From the NCBI GenBank assembly GCA_964349355.1, contig CAYGFZ010000003.1, positions 1 through 64,000 of the forward strand: 64,000 nucleotides of DNA. The letters run 5' to 3'. Below, in pieces: positions 24,896 to 34,417 of the stretch. This DNA comes from JAUVXE01 sp964349355 (lineage in GTDB: Bacteria; Actinomycetota; Coriobacteriia; Anaerosomatales; SLCP01). The position numbers and the translations under genes are program-made. A model generated the notes under the pieces. That model had not been told where the DNA came from and searched no databases. It saw nothing but the letters and a program-made list of their open reading frames with translations. Within the stretch, counting starts at the first letter, position 1, and each line of letters opens with the position of its first letter.

Positions 24896-26428
24896 GTGAT
24901 CCACGTACTGACGGCCGAAGGAGCCCGCACCGCCGAGGAGCGGGCGGTCGCTGAATCAGGTGTGACCATCGCCGAACTGATGGATCGTGCCGGAGTCGAG
25001 TTGGCCCGGGAGGTAGGGAGACGCGAACCCTACGGTGGGGTCGGTGTCGTCGCCGGACGCGGGAACAACGGTGGAGACGGGTGGGTGGCTGCCCGTGAGT
25101 TGGTACGCGCGAGGCGCGACGTGCAGGTGATCACACCGATCGCACCCGCAGACATCGAAGGTCCGGCCGGAGAGGCGTCACGGTCGGCAGTCGATGCGGG
25201 TGTCCGGGTTCTCGTGGTTGGCGAGGAGTCGCTCGATCCGGCAGCACTTGCCGGTTTCGCTGTAGTGGTCGACGCGTTGTTCGGCATCGGTTTCTCGGGG
25301 GAGGTCCGACCTCCCTACGCGACCTGGATCGAGGCGATGAACGCTTCGGGAGCGACGATCGTGGCGGCTGATCTGCCCTCGGGGGTCGACGGCTCGACCG
25401 GATACGCCGGCGAGCATGCCGTAAGGGCTACCGCGACGGTCACGTTCTCTGCGCCCAAGGTCGGCACGGTCATCTACCCGGGTGCGGCGAACACCGGGGA
25501 GCTCATGGTCGCCGATATCGGCATACCGTGGGAGGCCCTCGGTTCCGACGGCGATCCGGAGGTCTGGGATGTCGGTGACTATCGGACACTGCTGCCCCGG
25601 CCCCAGCCCGACACTCACAAGAACATGCGAGGCCGGGTGTTGGTCGTCGCGGGATCGGGGGCGTTTCCTGGAGCCGCTGCGTTGGCGGTCATGGGAGCAC
25701 AGCGTATGGGAGCCGGGTATGTGACCGTCGCTGTACCCGAGTCGGTGGTCGGAGTGATGCAGACGAAGCTGACCTCGGCAGTAGTGATGGGGCTCCCCGA
25801 GAATCCGTCGCGCACGGTGGCCAGCAAGGTCATCGAGGCGGTGCTCGATGTCGCACGTGATTTCGATGCGGTCGTCCTCGGCCCTGGGATGACCGTCGCC
25901 CACGGGGCGGTTCACGTCGCCCGAGCACTCGTCAGCGAACTCGACATGCCCCTCGTCGTCGACGCCGACGGTCTCAACGCGCTGGTCGAGGTCGTCGAGA
26001 CGGTTACGGACCGGACAGCCCCGACGGTAATCACCCCGCATCCGGGGGAACTCGCACGGCTACTCAACACGTCACCGGATGCGATACAGGCTGACCGGCT
26101 TGCGTTTGGCCGGGAGCTGAGCGGCCCCAGGCTCACGTGTGTGCTCAAAGGGGCGCACACTGTCATCTCGGGTCGCGGCCGGCAGGTCGTCACGCTTGCC
26201 GGCAACCCGGGACTTGCAACCGCAGGAACAGGTGACGTCCTTGCCGGTATGGCCGGAGCTCTGCTCGCGCAGGGGCTCGAGCCGTTCGAAGCGGGTGCGC
26301 TCGCCGCCTACCTGCACGGGCGAGCAGGCGATCACGCGCGCGCTGCCCTGACGACGCTCTCCATGGTCGCCGAGGACCTCCCGGGATATATTCCTGCCGC
26401 GATCAACGAGCTTGACGATACAATCTGA
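24896..26428 (+). CDS. nnr: Bifunctional NAD(P)H-hydrate epimerase/dehydratase
   Basis: A 510-residue fusion that repairs hydrated NAD(P)H. The N-terminal epimerase half (YjeF_N) has AGRGNNGGDGWVAARELV. The C-terminal ADP-dependent dehydratase half has VLGPGMT, ITPHPGELARLL and NPGLATAGTGDVLAGM, the ribokinase-like nucleotide site. The GTG start at 24896 is the only good one near the family N-terminus. It lies between acpS and alr, a common neighbourhood. Confidence 0.95.
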   Translation: MIHVLTAEGARTAEERAVAESGVTIAELMDRAGVELAREVGRREPYGGVGVVAGRGNNGGDGWVAARELVRARRDVQVITPIAPADIEGPAGEASRSAVDAGVRVLVVGEESLDPAALAGFAVVVDALFGIGFSGEVRPPYATWIEAMNASGATIVAADLPSGVDGSTGYAGEHAVRATATVTFSAPKVGTVIYPGAANTGELMVADIGIPWEALGSDGDPEVWDVGDYRTLLPRPQPDTHKNMRGRVLVVAGSGAFPGAAALAVMGAQRMGAGYVTVAVPESVVGVMQTKLTSAVVMGLPENPSRTVASKVIEAVLDVARDFDAVVLGPGMTVAHGAVHVARALVSELDMPLVVDADGLNALVEVVETVTDRTAPTVITPHPGELARLLNTSPDAIQADRLAFGRELSGPRLTCVLKGAHTVISGRGRQVVTLAGNPGLATAGTGDVLAGMAGALLAQGLEPFEAGALAAYLHGRAGDHARAALTTLSMVAEDLPGYIPAAINELDDTI

Positions 26429-26502
26429 TAGTGCGCGCCTACAGGGCAAGAGCATGAGGGCCGGCGAACACCGATGCCGGACGACAATGAAGGGACGTTC
26501 AG

Positions 26503-26961
26503 ATGGCTGCCAAGACCGTACGGGAGATCATGACGCCGGACCCCGTCACTGTGACGCCTGAGATGAGTGTCACCGAGGCAGCCCACGTCATGGTCGACAA
26601 CAGTATCGGTTCCCTCCCGGTTCTTGAGGGCGACCGGCTCATCGGCATCGTGACCGAGGGTGACCTCATCATGCAGGACGTCAAGCTCGAGTTCCCCACC
26701 TACCTGCACCTCCTCGATGGATACATCCTCTATCCGCCGGCGACCGCGCGTTTCGAAAGCGAACTGAAGAAGGCGGTCGCCGCGACCGTGCGTGATGTGA
26801 TGACCGCCGATCCCATCACCGTCGACGCAGGCGCGTCGATCGAGGATGCCGCCACGCGGCTTGTCGAGCGCGACGTGAGTCGGCTTCCTGTGCTCGATGA
26901 GGGTCGCCTGATCGGCATTGTGAGCAAGCGAGATGTCGTACGTTCCCTCGTCGAGGAGTAG
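26503..26961 (+). CDS. Two-CBS-domain protein
   Basis: A 152-residue stand-alone Bateman module. CBS1 spans about residues 4-55 (IMTPDPVTVTPEMSVTEAA, then GSLPVLEGDRLIGIVTEGDL) and CBS2 about 92-150 (VMTADPITVDAGASIEDAA, then SRLPVLDEGRLIGIVSKRD). Such pairs usually sense adenine nucleotides, but the target protein here is unknown. It sits between nnr and alr, whose start is just after its stop. Confidence 0.88.
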   Translation: MAAKTVREIMTPDPVTVTPEMSVTEAAHVMVDNSIGSLPVLEGDRLIGIVTEGDLIMQDVKLEFPTYLHLLDGYILYPPATARFESELKKAVAATVRDVMTADPITVDAGASIEDAATRLVERDVSRLPVLDEGRLIGIVSKRDVVRSLVEE

Positions 26962-26968
26962 GGCTCTC

Positions 26969-28087
26969 GTGGAGCAGGACCGGGCAGCCTACGTCGAGGT
27001 CGATAGCTCGGCGGTGGCCCACAACGTGCGCGCACTCAAAGCGCTCACGCGACCCGGCACGCTGTTCATGGCGGTCGTGAAGGCCGACGGTTATGGCCAC
27101 GGCGCCCTCGGCGTCGCGCGAGCGGCCCTCGGGGCCGGGGCGGACCGCCTCGGCGTCGCGACCGTGACCGAGGCGGTCGAGTTGCGAGCCGCGGGCATCA
27201 CCGCTCCGCTACAGTTACTGTCTGAGCCACCCGCTTCGACCGTCGAGACAGTGATCGACAACGCTATCATCCCGACCGTCACGACATGCGGTTTCGCCGC
27301 TGCGCTCGGGCGCGCAGCGGAAGCGCGAGGAGTCGAGGCCGCTTACCACCTGAAGGTCGATACTGGGATGAACCGCATCGGCGTTCATGCTGAAGAGGCG
27401 CACCTCGTCGCCTCCGCACTGCGCGCTTTCCCCGGTGTGCAGATTGAAGGTGTGTTCACCCACTTCGCGACTGCGGATGTTCCGGGCGATTGGGACTTCG
27501 ACACGCAGCTCGAACGGTTCCGTGCCGCAGTCGAGCGGATCCGGAGCGAGGGGATCGACCCCGGTATCGTCCATGCCTGCAACAGTGCTGCGACGGTGCT
27601 GCATCCCGAAGCGCACTTCGACATGGTTCGCTGCGGGATCGCGATCTACGGGCTGTCGCCGGCGTTGGCAGCCGACACCCTGGTCGATCTGCGGCCAGCG
27701 ATGCGGGTCGCAGCACGTGTGACATTCGTCAAGAAAGTCGCGATGGGCGAGGGGGTCAGTTACGGACTCACCTGGCGGGCCGCTGCTCCTACCACGGTGG
27801 CGACGCTGCCACTCGGCTATGCCGACGGGGTACACCGGACACTCTCCAACTCGTTCGACGTCTTGATCGGAGGTGTCAGATGTGCACAGGTCGGTCGCAT
27901 CTGTATGGACCAACTGATGGTCGAGGTGCCCGACAGCGTCGAAGTGGCCGAGGGTACCGAGGCCGTACTCGTCGGCGCCCAGGGCGGTGAACGCGTGACC
28001 ATGGAAGAGATCGCCGAGAGGGCCGGGACCATCAACTATGAGCTCGCATGCTCATTCGGAATGCGCCTTCCGAGAATCATCAGCTGA
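26969..28087 (+). CDS. alr: Alanine racemase
   Basis: A 372-residue PLP enzyme that makes D-alanine for peptidoglycan. The PLP lysine is Lys38 in AVVKADGYGHGA, and the second catalytic residue is the Tyr of GEGVSYGLTW. The fold-type III barrel motifs HLKVDTGMNRIG and RCGIAIYGLSP are intact. The GTG at 26969, with GAGGAG inside the preceding stop region, matches the family start. Its wall role fits with glmM and glmS upstream. Confidence 0.95.
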   Translation: MEQDRAAYVEVDSSAVAHNVRALKALTRPGTLFMAVVKADGYGHGALGVARAALGAGADRLGVATVTEAVELRAAGITAPLQLLSEPPASTVETVIDNAIIPTVTTCGFAAALGRAAEARGVEAAYHLKVDTGMNRIGVHAEEAHLVASALRAFPGVQIEGVFTHFATADVPGDWDFDTQLERFRAAVERIRSEGIDPGIVHACNSAATVLHPEAHFDMVRCGIAIYGLSPALAADTLVDLRPAMRVAARVTFVKKVAMGEGVSYGLTWRAAAPTTVATLPLGYADGVHRTLSNSFDVLIGGVRCAQVGRICMDQLMVEVPDSVEVAEGTEAVLVGAQGGERVTMEEIAERAGTINYELACSFGMRLPRIIS

Positions 28088-28234
28088 CGACTGTCTTCTC
28101 CGGGGCAGACGTCCGCCGAGTTCTTGGAATATCTTGCAGGAGCGCACCCTCCTGAGTAGAAAGACACCCTTGGAAGGCAGTTCGCGACCGCGCGAGCGTG
28201 CCTGACTCCCGAAACGTGACCGAGGGGGTGACAG

Positions 28235-28603
28235 GTGGACGAAAAGGTCCTCGAGCAGATTCAGTTCCATACCAGCACCGTCGAGGCAGATGTGAACTCG
28301 CCGCTTCATCTGATTCGTGAGAAGGAGATGGAGATCAGCGGGCACGTTCTCGCCGCCAAGAAGCAGGCGGAGGAGATCGTCGCCGAGGCACGAAAGGCCG
28401 CTGTCGACGTACTGGCCAAGGCCGAGGCCGAGGGCGCACGTCGCGCCGCCGAGCAGGAGGCCCGCATCCTCGCTGGGGTCGAAACCCAGGTAGTACAGGT
28501 CGCGAAGGACAACGAGCGTGAGATCGAAGAGTTGCGGGAAGTGATCGCAGGCCGGATGGACAAGGCCGTCGAGTTCGTAGTGGAGACAGTCACTCGCACG
28601 TAG
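28235..28603 (+). CDS. atpH: V/A-type ATPase peripheral-stalk subunit (G/H)
   Basis: A 122-residue protein, mostly alanine/glutamate-rich coiled coil (residues about 27-90). It starts with GTG at 28235 after GAGGGGG. It is the first gene of the ATPase operon, where Thermus has its stalk subunit G. It would form the peripheral stalk with subunit E. Sequence alone identifies it weakly; position is the stronger argument. Confidence 0.75.
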   Translation: MDEKVLEQIQFHTSTVEADVNSPLHLIREKEMEISGHVLAAKKQAEEIVAEARKAAVDVLAKAEAEGARRAAEQEARILAGVETQVVQVAKDNEREIEELREVIAGRMDKAVEFVVETVTRT

Positions 28604-28645
28604 TGGCTGCCTCATCGCACAGGGAACCCTTGGGGGGTGTCGTAG

Positions 28646-30541
28646 GTGCTGGTTCCAATGGCAAAAGTGGAGATCATCGGCCCGAAGAACGATTTCTTCG
28701 AGGTCGTGAGCATGCTCCACGAACAAGGCAAGCTGCACATCGAGGACCTGTCGCGCAAGATACAGGCGGGCGAGGTGCCGCTCGACCGCATGGAGCTCTT
28801 CGAGGAGCAGCAGGTCGACCAGGAGCGGATGGAGGAGTTGCTCATTCGGGTCCGCTCCATCGTCAAGGCGCTTCACCGCGATGACCTGCCGGCCAATCCT
28901 GCCAAACGGCGCACGGAGTACGACCGGCTCTTCCAGATGGACACCGCCCAGCTACAGGACGAGGTTTCGCATGTCGTCGAGGAGGTCGAGGATCGCACAG
29001 CGGCCCTCGCTGCCGAGCGCACGAACCTGGAGTCCGAGGCCGCGCTTCTAGTCAGGTACGAGCCGATNNNNNNNNNNNNNNNNNNNNNNNNNNNNNNNNN
29101 NNNNNNNNNNNNNNNNNNNNNNNNNNNNNNNNNNNNNNNNNNNNNNNNNNNNNNNNNNNNNNNNNNNATGGAGAACGTGAATCAGATCCGCATGCCCTCC
29201 TCCTTCGAGGACATGCCGTTCGATGTCGCCTACGAGACGCTCAAAGAGCGCCAGAAGCATCTGCCTGCCGAACTCGAGAGAGTGACGATCGAGCTCGAAG
29301 AGATGTCCAAGGCATGGCTGCTTCGCCTGATTACCGTTCGCGACGTCCTGATCGACAAGATCGAGGAGATGTCGGCCATTCCGAAGTTCGGGCGCACTGA
29401 GTACGCGTTCGTAATCAACGGTTGGCTACCGGTTGCCGACGTCGACGAATTGCGCAAGTCGCTTATCTCGAAGTGGGGCGACGACATCATCGTCACCCAG
29501 ACGGAGATTCAGGATAGCGAGTACTCCGATACACCGGTCGCCGTGAAGAATCCAAAGGTGATTGCTCCGTTCTCGAAGCTTATGAATGTACGGGGCGTTC
29601 CCAAGTACGGGACCGTGGATCCGACCTTCATGCTCTTCATCTTCTTCCCGATCATCTACGGGATGATCGTCGGCGACGCCGGTTACGGCGCGGTGATGTT
29701 GGCCGTCGTGATCTGGCTGCGGCGGAAGTTCAAAGAAAATGAGATGGTCCAGGTCGCGACCTCGATCCTGGGGCCCGCGACAACGATGGTCATCGTCTTC
29801 GGGTTGGCCTACGGCGAAGTATTCGGCGACGTGCCATACCGATTCGACTGGGTCTATTCGGTGACGGGTTCGTCACTTCCCTGGTTAGCAGACGGAACGT
29901 ACGCCTGGTTCGGATTCCTGCCGGTGTTCCATCGTGTGAAAGAGATCATGCCGTTCCTGATCATCGCGATTGCCGCAGGGGTACTGCACGTATCCATCGG
30001 ACTGGTCGTCGGTGTGATCAACGCGGTCAAGACGAAGAGCAGGAAGCATCTGCAGGAGAAGGGCGGCATCCTGGTACTCCTGGTCGCACTTCTCGCAATC
30101 GTCGCCCTGTTCACGCAGGGGGCTGCCGACATGCTCGGCGAGACCGGACAGGCCTACGCCCAGGGAGGCGTCGCCCTCATCGCGGCCGCGGGGTTCATCT
30201 TCGCGCTCAAGGGTGGCGGGATCATGGGTGCTGTCGAGACCCTGGAGACGTTCATCCACATAGCAAGCTACATCCGTATCATGGCGGTCGGATTGGCGGG
30301 CGCGCTCTTCGCCGACGCCATCAACGCCATCATGGTCATCTTGAGCCCGGAGGGTGGTATCTCGATCGTCGCCATCCTCATGGGAGTCGTGCTGCACAGC
30401 TTGCACGTCCTCATGGCGGCCTTCAGCCCGATGATCCACGCACTGCGTCTTAACTTGCTGGAGTTCTTCGGCAAGTTTTACGAAACCGGCAGTCAGCCGT
30501 ATAGCCCGTTCACGAAAACCGGAGGTGAAGAGAGCGCATGA
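28646..30541 (+). CDS. atpI: V/A-type ATPase subunit I (membrane stator; contains gap)
   Basis: A large protein with an N-terminal cytoplasmic coiled-coil arm (EQQVDQERMEELLIRVR) and a C-terminal membrane half of about seven or eight helices (FFPIIYGMIVGDAGYGAVML; LETFIHIASYIRIMAVGLAG). The latter holds the arginine region of the ion path. A 100-N gap at 29068-29167 interrupts the arm, so the stated 631-codon frame is not reliable across it. I used GTG at 28646 after GGGGGG; an ATG at 28658 is a real alternative. The end overlaps atpK. Confidence 0.9.
   Translation: MLVPMAKVEIIGPKNDFFEVVSMLHEQGKLHIEDLSRKIQAGEVPLDRMELFEEQQVDQERMEELLIRVRSIVKALHRDDLPANPAKRRTEYDRLFQMDTAQLQDEVSHVVEEVEDRTAALAAERTNLESEAALLVRYEPXXXXXXXXXXXXXXXXXXXXXXXXXXXXXXXXXXMENVNQIRMPSSFEDMPFDVAYETLKERQKHLPAELERVTIELEEMSKAWLLRLITVRDVLIDKIEEMSAIPKFGRTEYAFVINGWLPVADVDELRKSLISKWGDDIIVTQTEIQDSEYSDTPVAVKNPKVIAPFSKLMNVRGVPKYGTVDPTFMLFIFFPIIYGMIVGDAGYGAVMLAVVIWLRRKFKENEMVQVATSILGPATTMVIVFGLAYGEVFGDVPYRFDWVYSVTGSSLPWLADGTYAWFGFLPVFHRVKEIMPFLIIAIAAGVLHVSIGLVVGVINAVKTKSRKHLQEKGGILVLLVALLAIVALFTQGAADMLGETGQAYAQGGVALIAAAGFIFALKGGGIMGAVETLETFIHIASYIRIMAVGLAGALFADAINAIMVILSPEGGISIVAILMGVVLHSLHVLMAAFSPMIHALRLNLLEFFGKFYETGSQPYSPFTKTGGEESA
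29068..29167. other. Assembly gap (100 N) inside atpI
   Basis: No duplicated flank is seen, so sequence is probably missing here. The N count is a placeholder, and the apparent in-frame reading across it is chance. Confidence 0.9.
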
Positions 30542-30876
30542 TCAAGAATCGGCTCGCAAAGTGGGTGTTCGGCAGCACGTTTGTGGTGACTACGCTCATT
30601 CCGACGATGGCGTTCGCTGCTGAGGCAGAGGGTGTCGTTGGCGAGTGGCAGTCGTATGTCGCTAAGGCTTTTGCTGCTGGTCTGGCTATTGGCGTCTCAG
30701 CTCTTTCAGCTGGCTACGCGATGGCCAAGATCGGCTCCGCAGGCGCGGGAACGCTCGCTGAGCGCCCCGAGGCGGCAACATATGTCATCGTTCTTCAGGC
30801 GCTCGCAGAGCTCATCGTACTGCTGGGCTTCGTCGCAGCAATCCTGATCGTCAACATGCCCGTCACGCCTGCGTAG
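30538..30876 (+). CDS. atpK: V/A-type ATPase membrane rotor subunit K (c-ring)
   Basis: A 112-residue proteolipid. Residues 1-27 look like a cleavable signal peptide (basic start, hydrophobic core, AFA before AEAEG). Two rotor helices follow (AAGLAIGVSALSAGYAMAKIG and the one holding QALAELIVLLGF, where the Glu is the ion carrier). A signal-bearing single-hairpin K is also known from Thermus. Whether it moves protons or sodium cannot be settled here. Confidence 0.92.
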   Translation: MIKNRLAKWVFGSTFVVTTLIPTMAFAAEAEGVVGEWQSYVAKAFAAGLAIGVSALSAGYAMAKIGSAGAGTLAERPEAATYVIVLQALAELIVLLGFVAAILIVNMPVTPA

Positions 30877-30925
30877 TAAGCGTGAGGACACGTAAGGCGA
30901 CACACAGGAGAGAGGTCCAGGCACT

Positions 30926-31252
30926 ATGGCCTTAGATGATATTTTCCGCGCACTCGAAGAGCAGGCCCAAAAGGAACGCGAGGATATCCTCTCCGCGGCT
31001 CGCGCACAGGCTGATGCGATCGCCGAGGATGCCGCGGAACAGGCCGAGGGCCTCTGTGCCGCNNNNNNNNNNNNNNNNNNNNNNNNNNNNNNNNNNNNNN
31101 NNNNNNNNNNNNNNNNNNNNNNNNNNNNNNNNNNNNNNNNNNNNNNNNNNNNNNNNNNNNNNCGGATCGTGCGACGCAACACCTTCGAGGACCGCCTGGA
31201 GAAGGTGCGCCAGCTGGTGCAGTCCGACGTTGCGGAGATTCTGTTCTCATGA
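30926..31252 (+). CDS. atpE: V/A-type ATPase stalk subunit E (contains gap)
   Basis: The N-terminal coiled coil (LDDIFRALEEQAQKEREDIL) and the last 29 residues (RIVRRNTFEDRLEKVRQLV and VAEILFS) are present. The middle is lost in the gap at 31063-31162. Family members are about 190 residues, so roughly 80-100 residues are missing. It pairs with the G/H subunit in the peripheral stalk. The stop overlaps the atpC start by four bases. Confidence 0.85.
   Translation: MALDDIFRALEEQAQKEREDILSAARAQADAIAEDAAEQAEGLCAXXXXXXXXXXXXXXXXXXXXXXXXXXXXXXXXXXRIVRRNTFEDRLEKVRQLVQSDVAEILFS
31063..31162. other. Assembly gap (100 N) inside atpE
   Basis: The flanks do not repeat each other, so real sequence is missing. 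The family length suggests more than 200 bases are lost. Confidence 0.85.
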
Positions 31253-32343
31253 GCGCAGCGACCAAGGCGCGCACACAGCCCACACCTGCCGGGGGAGACT
31301 ACGGATACGCTAACGCCCGGGTACGCGGCATGCGTTCACGGCTGCTCGACCGTACCTTTCTCGACATGCTGATAGCGACGCCCGATGTGAAGCGCTTCGT
31401 ACAGGATCTCGCTGACACGGAGTACGGACCTGACCTGGAGGACATCCTTATCCATGGGGTCGATGCGACGAACGTTGATATCGCGCTCAAGAACAACATG
31501 GTGAGAACTTTCCAAAAGGTCCAAAGCTTCCTCAACGAAGAAGCCCTGTTCCTTGTCACCACGTTGCTCGGCCGGTGGGACGTCTTCAATGTCAAGACGA
31601 TCATTCGTGCAAAGCACATGCGCCTGGAGACCGAGGAGCTGAAAGAGGGGCTTATGCCAGCGGGTGAGTTGGGGGTCGTCGACCTTGAGGCTCTCGCCTC
31701 TACAGATGACGTCCGGGCGGTCGTGGATACTGCGGTCACGTGGGGTCTCCCGATCGCTGTCCCACTGCGTGAGGGTTTCGCCGAGTACATGAAGACCGGT
31801 GAACTGGTCTCTCTCGAGCTTGCGCTTGATCGTTACTACGTCCAGTGGGCGACGCGCCGGCTTTCCAGGCGAAGGACCAACGCCAAGCTTGCACGTCGTG
31901 TGCTTGCGACGCAGATCGACATCGGCAACCTTGTGATGGTCCTTCGACTTCAGAAAGAGGACATCGGAGGGATCGAGGTCACGGACTTCTTTCTCCCTGG
32001 CGGAGATGTGATCAATCTCGAGCTGTACGAGTCGCTCACCAAGATGTCCGATATCGACGAGGTGCTGGATCGGCTCCGTGCGACCCCTTACGGTAAGACG
32101 CTCGATGATGCCGCGACGCTCTTCTTGGAGCAGAATTCCATTGCTGTGTTCGAGCGGGCACTCGAGGACCAGCTGACCAGGCGCACGCTTGGTCTGGCAA
32201 AGGGCGATCCTCTCGGTGTCGGCGTAGGTGTGGCGTATCTGTGGGCGAAACAGAACGAGATTACGAACTTGCGGATCATCGTCAAGGGGAAGGCAGTCGG
32301 AATGCCGATCGAACGAGTGAGAGAGGAGCTCATCCTTGTATAA
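31249..32343 (+). CDS. atpC: V/A-type ATPase subunit C (rotor cap)
   Basis: A 364-residue mainly helical subunit d/C, the socket that joins the central stalk to the K ring. It has the family pattern YGYANARVRGMRSRLLD near the start and NEITNLRIIVKGKAVGMP near the end. The start overlaps atpE and the end overlaps the TTG of atpF. Confidence 0.92.
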   Translation: MSAATKARTQPTPAGGDYGYANARVRGMRSRLLDRTFLDMLIATPDVKRFVQDLADTEYGPDLEDILIHGVDATNVDIALKNNMVRTFQKVQSFLNEEALFLVTTLLGRWDVFNVKTIIRAKHMRLETEELKEGLMPAGELGVVDLEALASTDDVRAVVDTAVTWGLPIAVPLREGFAEYMKTGELVSLELALDRYYVQWATRRLSRRRTNAKLARRVLATQIDIGNLVMVLRLQKEDIGGIEVTDFFLPGGDVINLELYESLTKMSDIDEVLDRLRATPYGKTLDDAATLFLEQNSIAVFERALEDQLTRRTLGLAKGDPLGVGVGVAYLWAKQNEITNLRIIVKGKAVGMPIERVREELILV

Positions 32344-32668
32344 GCTCATCGTTCTCACTGACCCTGACACCGCCGACGGGTTTCGGCTGGCCGGCGTAGA
32401 TGTGGCGGTCGCGGACTCTCCCGAGATGGCGCGCAAGACGCTCAACGCTCTCGTTGACGACGAGGCAAGCGGCATCATCGCGGTCAACGAGAAGATGATG
32501 GCCGAGATAGACGAAAGAACGCAGAACAAGATCGACAGCATCTACCGCCCGATCGTCATCTCTCTTCCTATCAGGGAGAAGCTGACGATAGGCGAGGACC
32601 ACCGGGCGTATCTTGCACGCCTGATCAGAAGAGCAATCGGATTCGACATAACGCTGAGGCGAGGCTGA
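32336..32668 (+). CDS. atpF: V/A-type ATPase subunit F (central stalk)
   Basis: A 110-residue Rossmann-like subunit with YKLIVLTDPDTADGFRLAG and PIVISLPIRE. It sits on the central shaft with D and modulates catalysis. The start is TTG at 32336 inside the end of atpC, chosen because the family begins at this tyrosine-lysine segment. It overlaps the atpA ATG by one base. Confidence 0.92.
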   Translation: MYKLIVLTDPDTADGFRLAGVDVAVADSPEMARKTLNALVDDEASGIIAVNEKMMAEIDERTQNKIDSIYRPIVISLPIREKLTIGEDHRAYLARLIRRAIGFDITLRRG

Positions 32669-34416
32669 TGATTGCAGGAACTATCTTCAAAATCACCGGA
32701 CCGGTCGCAGTCGCGCAGAGCATGACCGGGGCCAAGATGTATGACATCGTGCGCGTCGGTAACGAGGGCCTCATGGGTGAGGTCATCCGGCTTGAAGGCG
32801 ACCGCGCGACGATCCAGGTCTATGAGGACACCTCCGGACTCAAAGTCGGGGACCCGGTCGAGTCGACCGCCGGACCGCTGCTCGTAGAGCTCGGACCCGG
32901 CCTGCTTTCGTCGATCTACGACGGCGTGCAGCGACCGCTCCCTATCGTGGCCGAGGCCGGGGACTTCATCGAGCGCGGTACGGTAGCGTCCGCACTCGAC
33001 AGGGAGAAGCTCTGGAGCTTCACTCCCACCGCGACCGTCGGCCAGGAGGTCGCCGGCGGAGATGTGATCGGGACGATCCCCGAAGGGCAGACCATCCTTC
33101 ACAAAGTGATGGTCCCGCCGAATGTGAGCGGCACTATCGCGACGGTCGTCGAGGCTGGCGACTACAACGTCGACACCGCCCTTGCCACGCTTGATGACGG
33201 CACCGAGATCAAGATGTCGCAGTGGTGGCCGGTCCGCCAGGGCCGTCCCTACACGCGCAAGCTCGATCCCACGCATCCGTTCACCACGGGAATGCGGATC
33301 CTCGACACCTTCTTCCCGATTGCGCTCGGCGGAAACGCCATCATCCCCGGAGGGTTCGGGACAGGGAAGACCGTCACCCAACAGTCGCTCGCGAAATGGG
33401 CCGACGTGGACATCATAGTCTACGTCGGCTGCGGAGAGCGTGGTAACGAGATGACGGAAGTGCTCGTCGAGTTCCCTGAACTCGAGGACCCGCGCACCGG
33501 TGCCCCGCTCATGGACCGCACGGTCCTGGTCGCGAACACCTCGAACATGCCGGTGGCCGCACGTGAGGCATCGATCTATGTGGGCGCCACTCTTGCGGAG
33601 TTCTACCGTGACATGGGCTACAGTGTCGCCATGATGGCGGACTCCACCTCCCGATGGGGCGAGGCGCTTCGTGAGGTCTCCGGTCGACTCGAGGAGATGC
33701 CCGGCGAGGAAGGCTATCCTGCCTACCTCTCTACACGTCTTGCTGCTTTCTATGAGCGTTCCGGACGTGTGCGTCCTCTCGGGACCGACGACCGCGTCGG
33801 TTCGGTCACGATGGTCGGGGCGGTCTCACCGGCGGGTGGCGATATGTCCGAGCCGATGACACAGAACTCTCTCCGTGTCACCGGCGCGTTCTGGGCGCTC
33901 GATACCTCGCTCGCACAGCGTCGACATTTCCCGGCGATCTCGTGGACGAAGAGCTATACGCTCTTCCTAGGCCAGGTCAGCACGTGGTTCGAAGAGAACG
34001 TCGCGGGTGACTGGCAGCACGCACGCGAACAGGCGATGTCGATCCTCCAGAAGGAGACCGAGCTTCAGGAGATCGTACAGCTTGTCGGACCGGACGCACT
34101 TCCCGAGTCTGAGAAGATCATCCTTGAGGTCGCTCGCATGCTGCGGGAAGACTTCTTGCAGCAGTTCGCGTTCGATGCCATCGACGCCTACTGCCCGCCA
34201 AAGAAGCAGTACCTGATGCTCAAGACGATTCTTGCCTTCAACGACGCGGCAGTCGCCGCACTCAACAGGGGCGTGTCTTTGCGGCAAGTTCTCGAACTTC
34301 CTCTAAAGGACACCATCTCTACCATGAAGACGACACCGCACGACGAGGCGATCGAGATGCTGCCCGCATTCAGCGCCAAAATCGCCGAGGATATCGCTGG
34401 AATCGAGGTGTACTGA
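32668..34416 (+). CDS. atpA: V/A-type ATPase catalytic subunit A
   Basis: A 582-residue catalytic subunit. The P-loop is GGFGTGKTVTQQ; YVGCGERGNEMTEVLVEFPEL and MADSTSRWGEALREVSGRLEEMPGE-type segments follow, and the non-homologous bulge domain unique to V/A-type A subunits is present between the barrel and the P-loop. It hydrolyses or makes ATP in the A3B3 head. Its length and motifs are complete. Confidence 0.97.
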   Translation: MIAGTIFKITGPVAVAQSMTGAKMYDIVRVGNEGLMGEVIRLEGDRATIQVYEDTSGLKVGDPVESTAGPLLVELGPGLLSSIYDGVQRPLPIVAEAGDFIERGTVASALDREKLWSFTPTATVGQEVAGGDVIGTIPEGQTILHKVMVPPNVSGTIATVVEAGDYNVDTALATLDDGTEIKMSQWWPVRQGRPYTRKLDPTHPFTTGMRILDTFFPIALGGNAIIPGGFGTGKTVTQQSLAKWADVDIIVYVGCGERGNEMTEVLVEFPELEDPRTGAPLMDRTVLVANTSNMPVAAREASIYVGATLAEFYRDMGYSVAMMADSTSRWGEALREVSGRLEEMPGEEGYPAYLSTRLAAFYERSGRVRPLGTDDRVGSVTMVGAVSPAGGDMSEPMTQNSLRVTGAFWALDTSLAQRRHFPAISWTKSYTLFLGQVSTWFEENVAGDWQHAREQAMSILQKETELQEIVQLVGPDALPESEKIILEVARMLREDFLQQFAFDAIDAYCPPKKQYLMLKTILAFNDAAVAALNRGVSLRQVLELPLKDTISTMKTTPHDEAIEMLPAFSAKIAEDIAGIEVY

Positions 34417-34417
34417 C

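Noticed and set aside
28646..30541. A continuous 631-codon atpI frame
   Set aside because: The frame across the N run depends on a placeholder of 100 bases. The flanks belong to one gene, but the true length is unknown.
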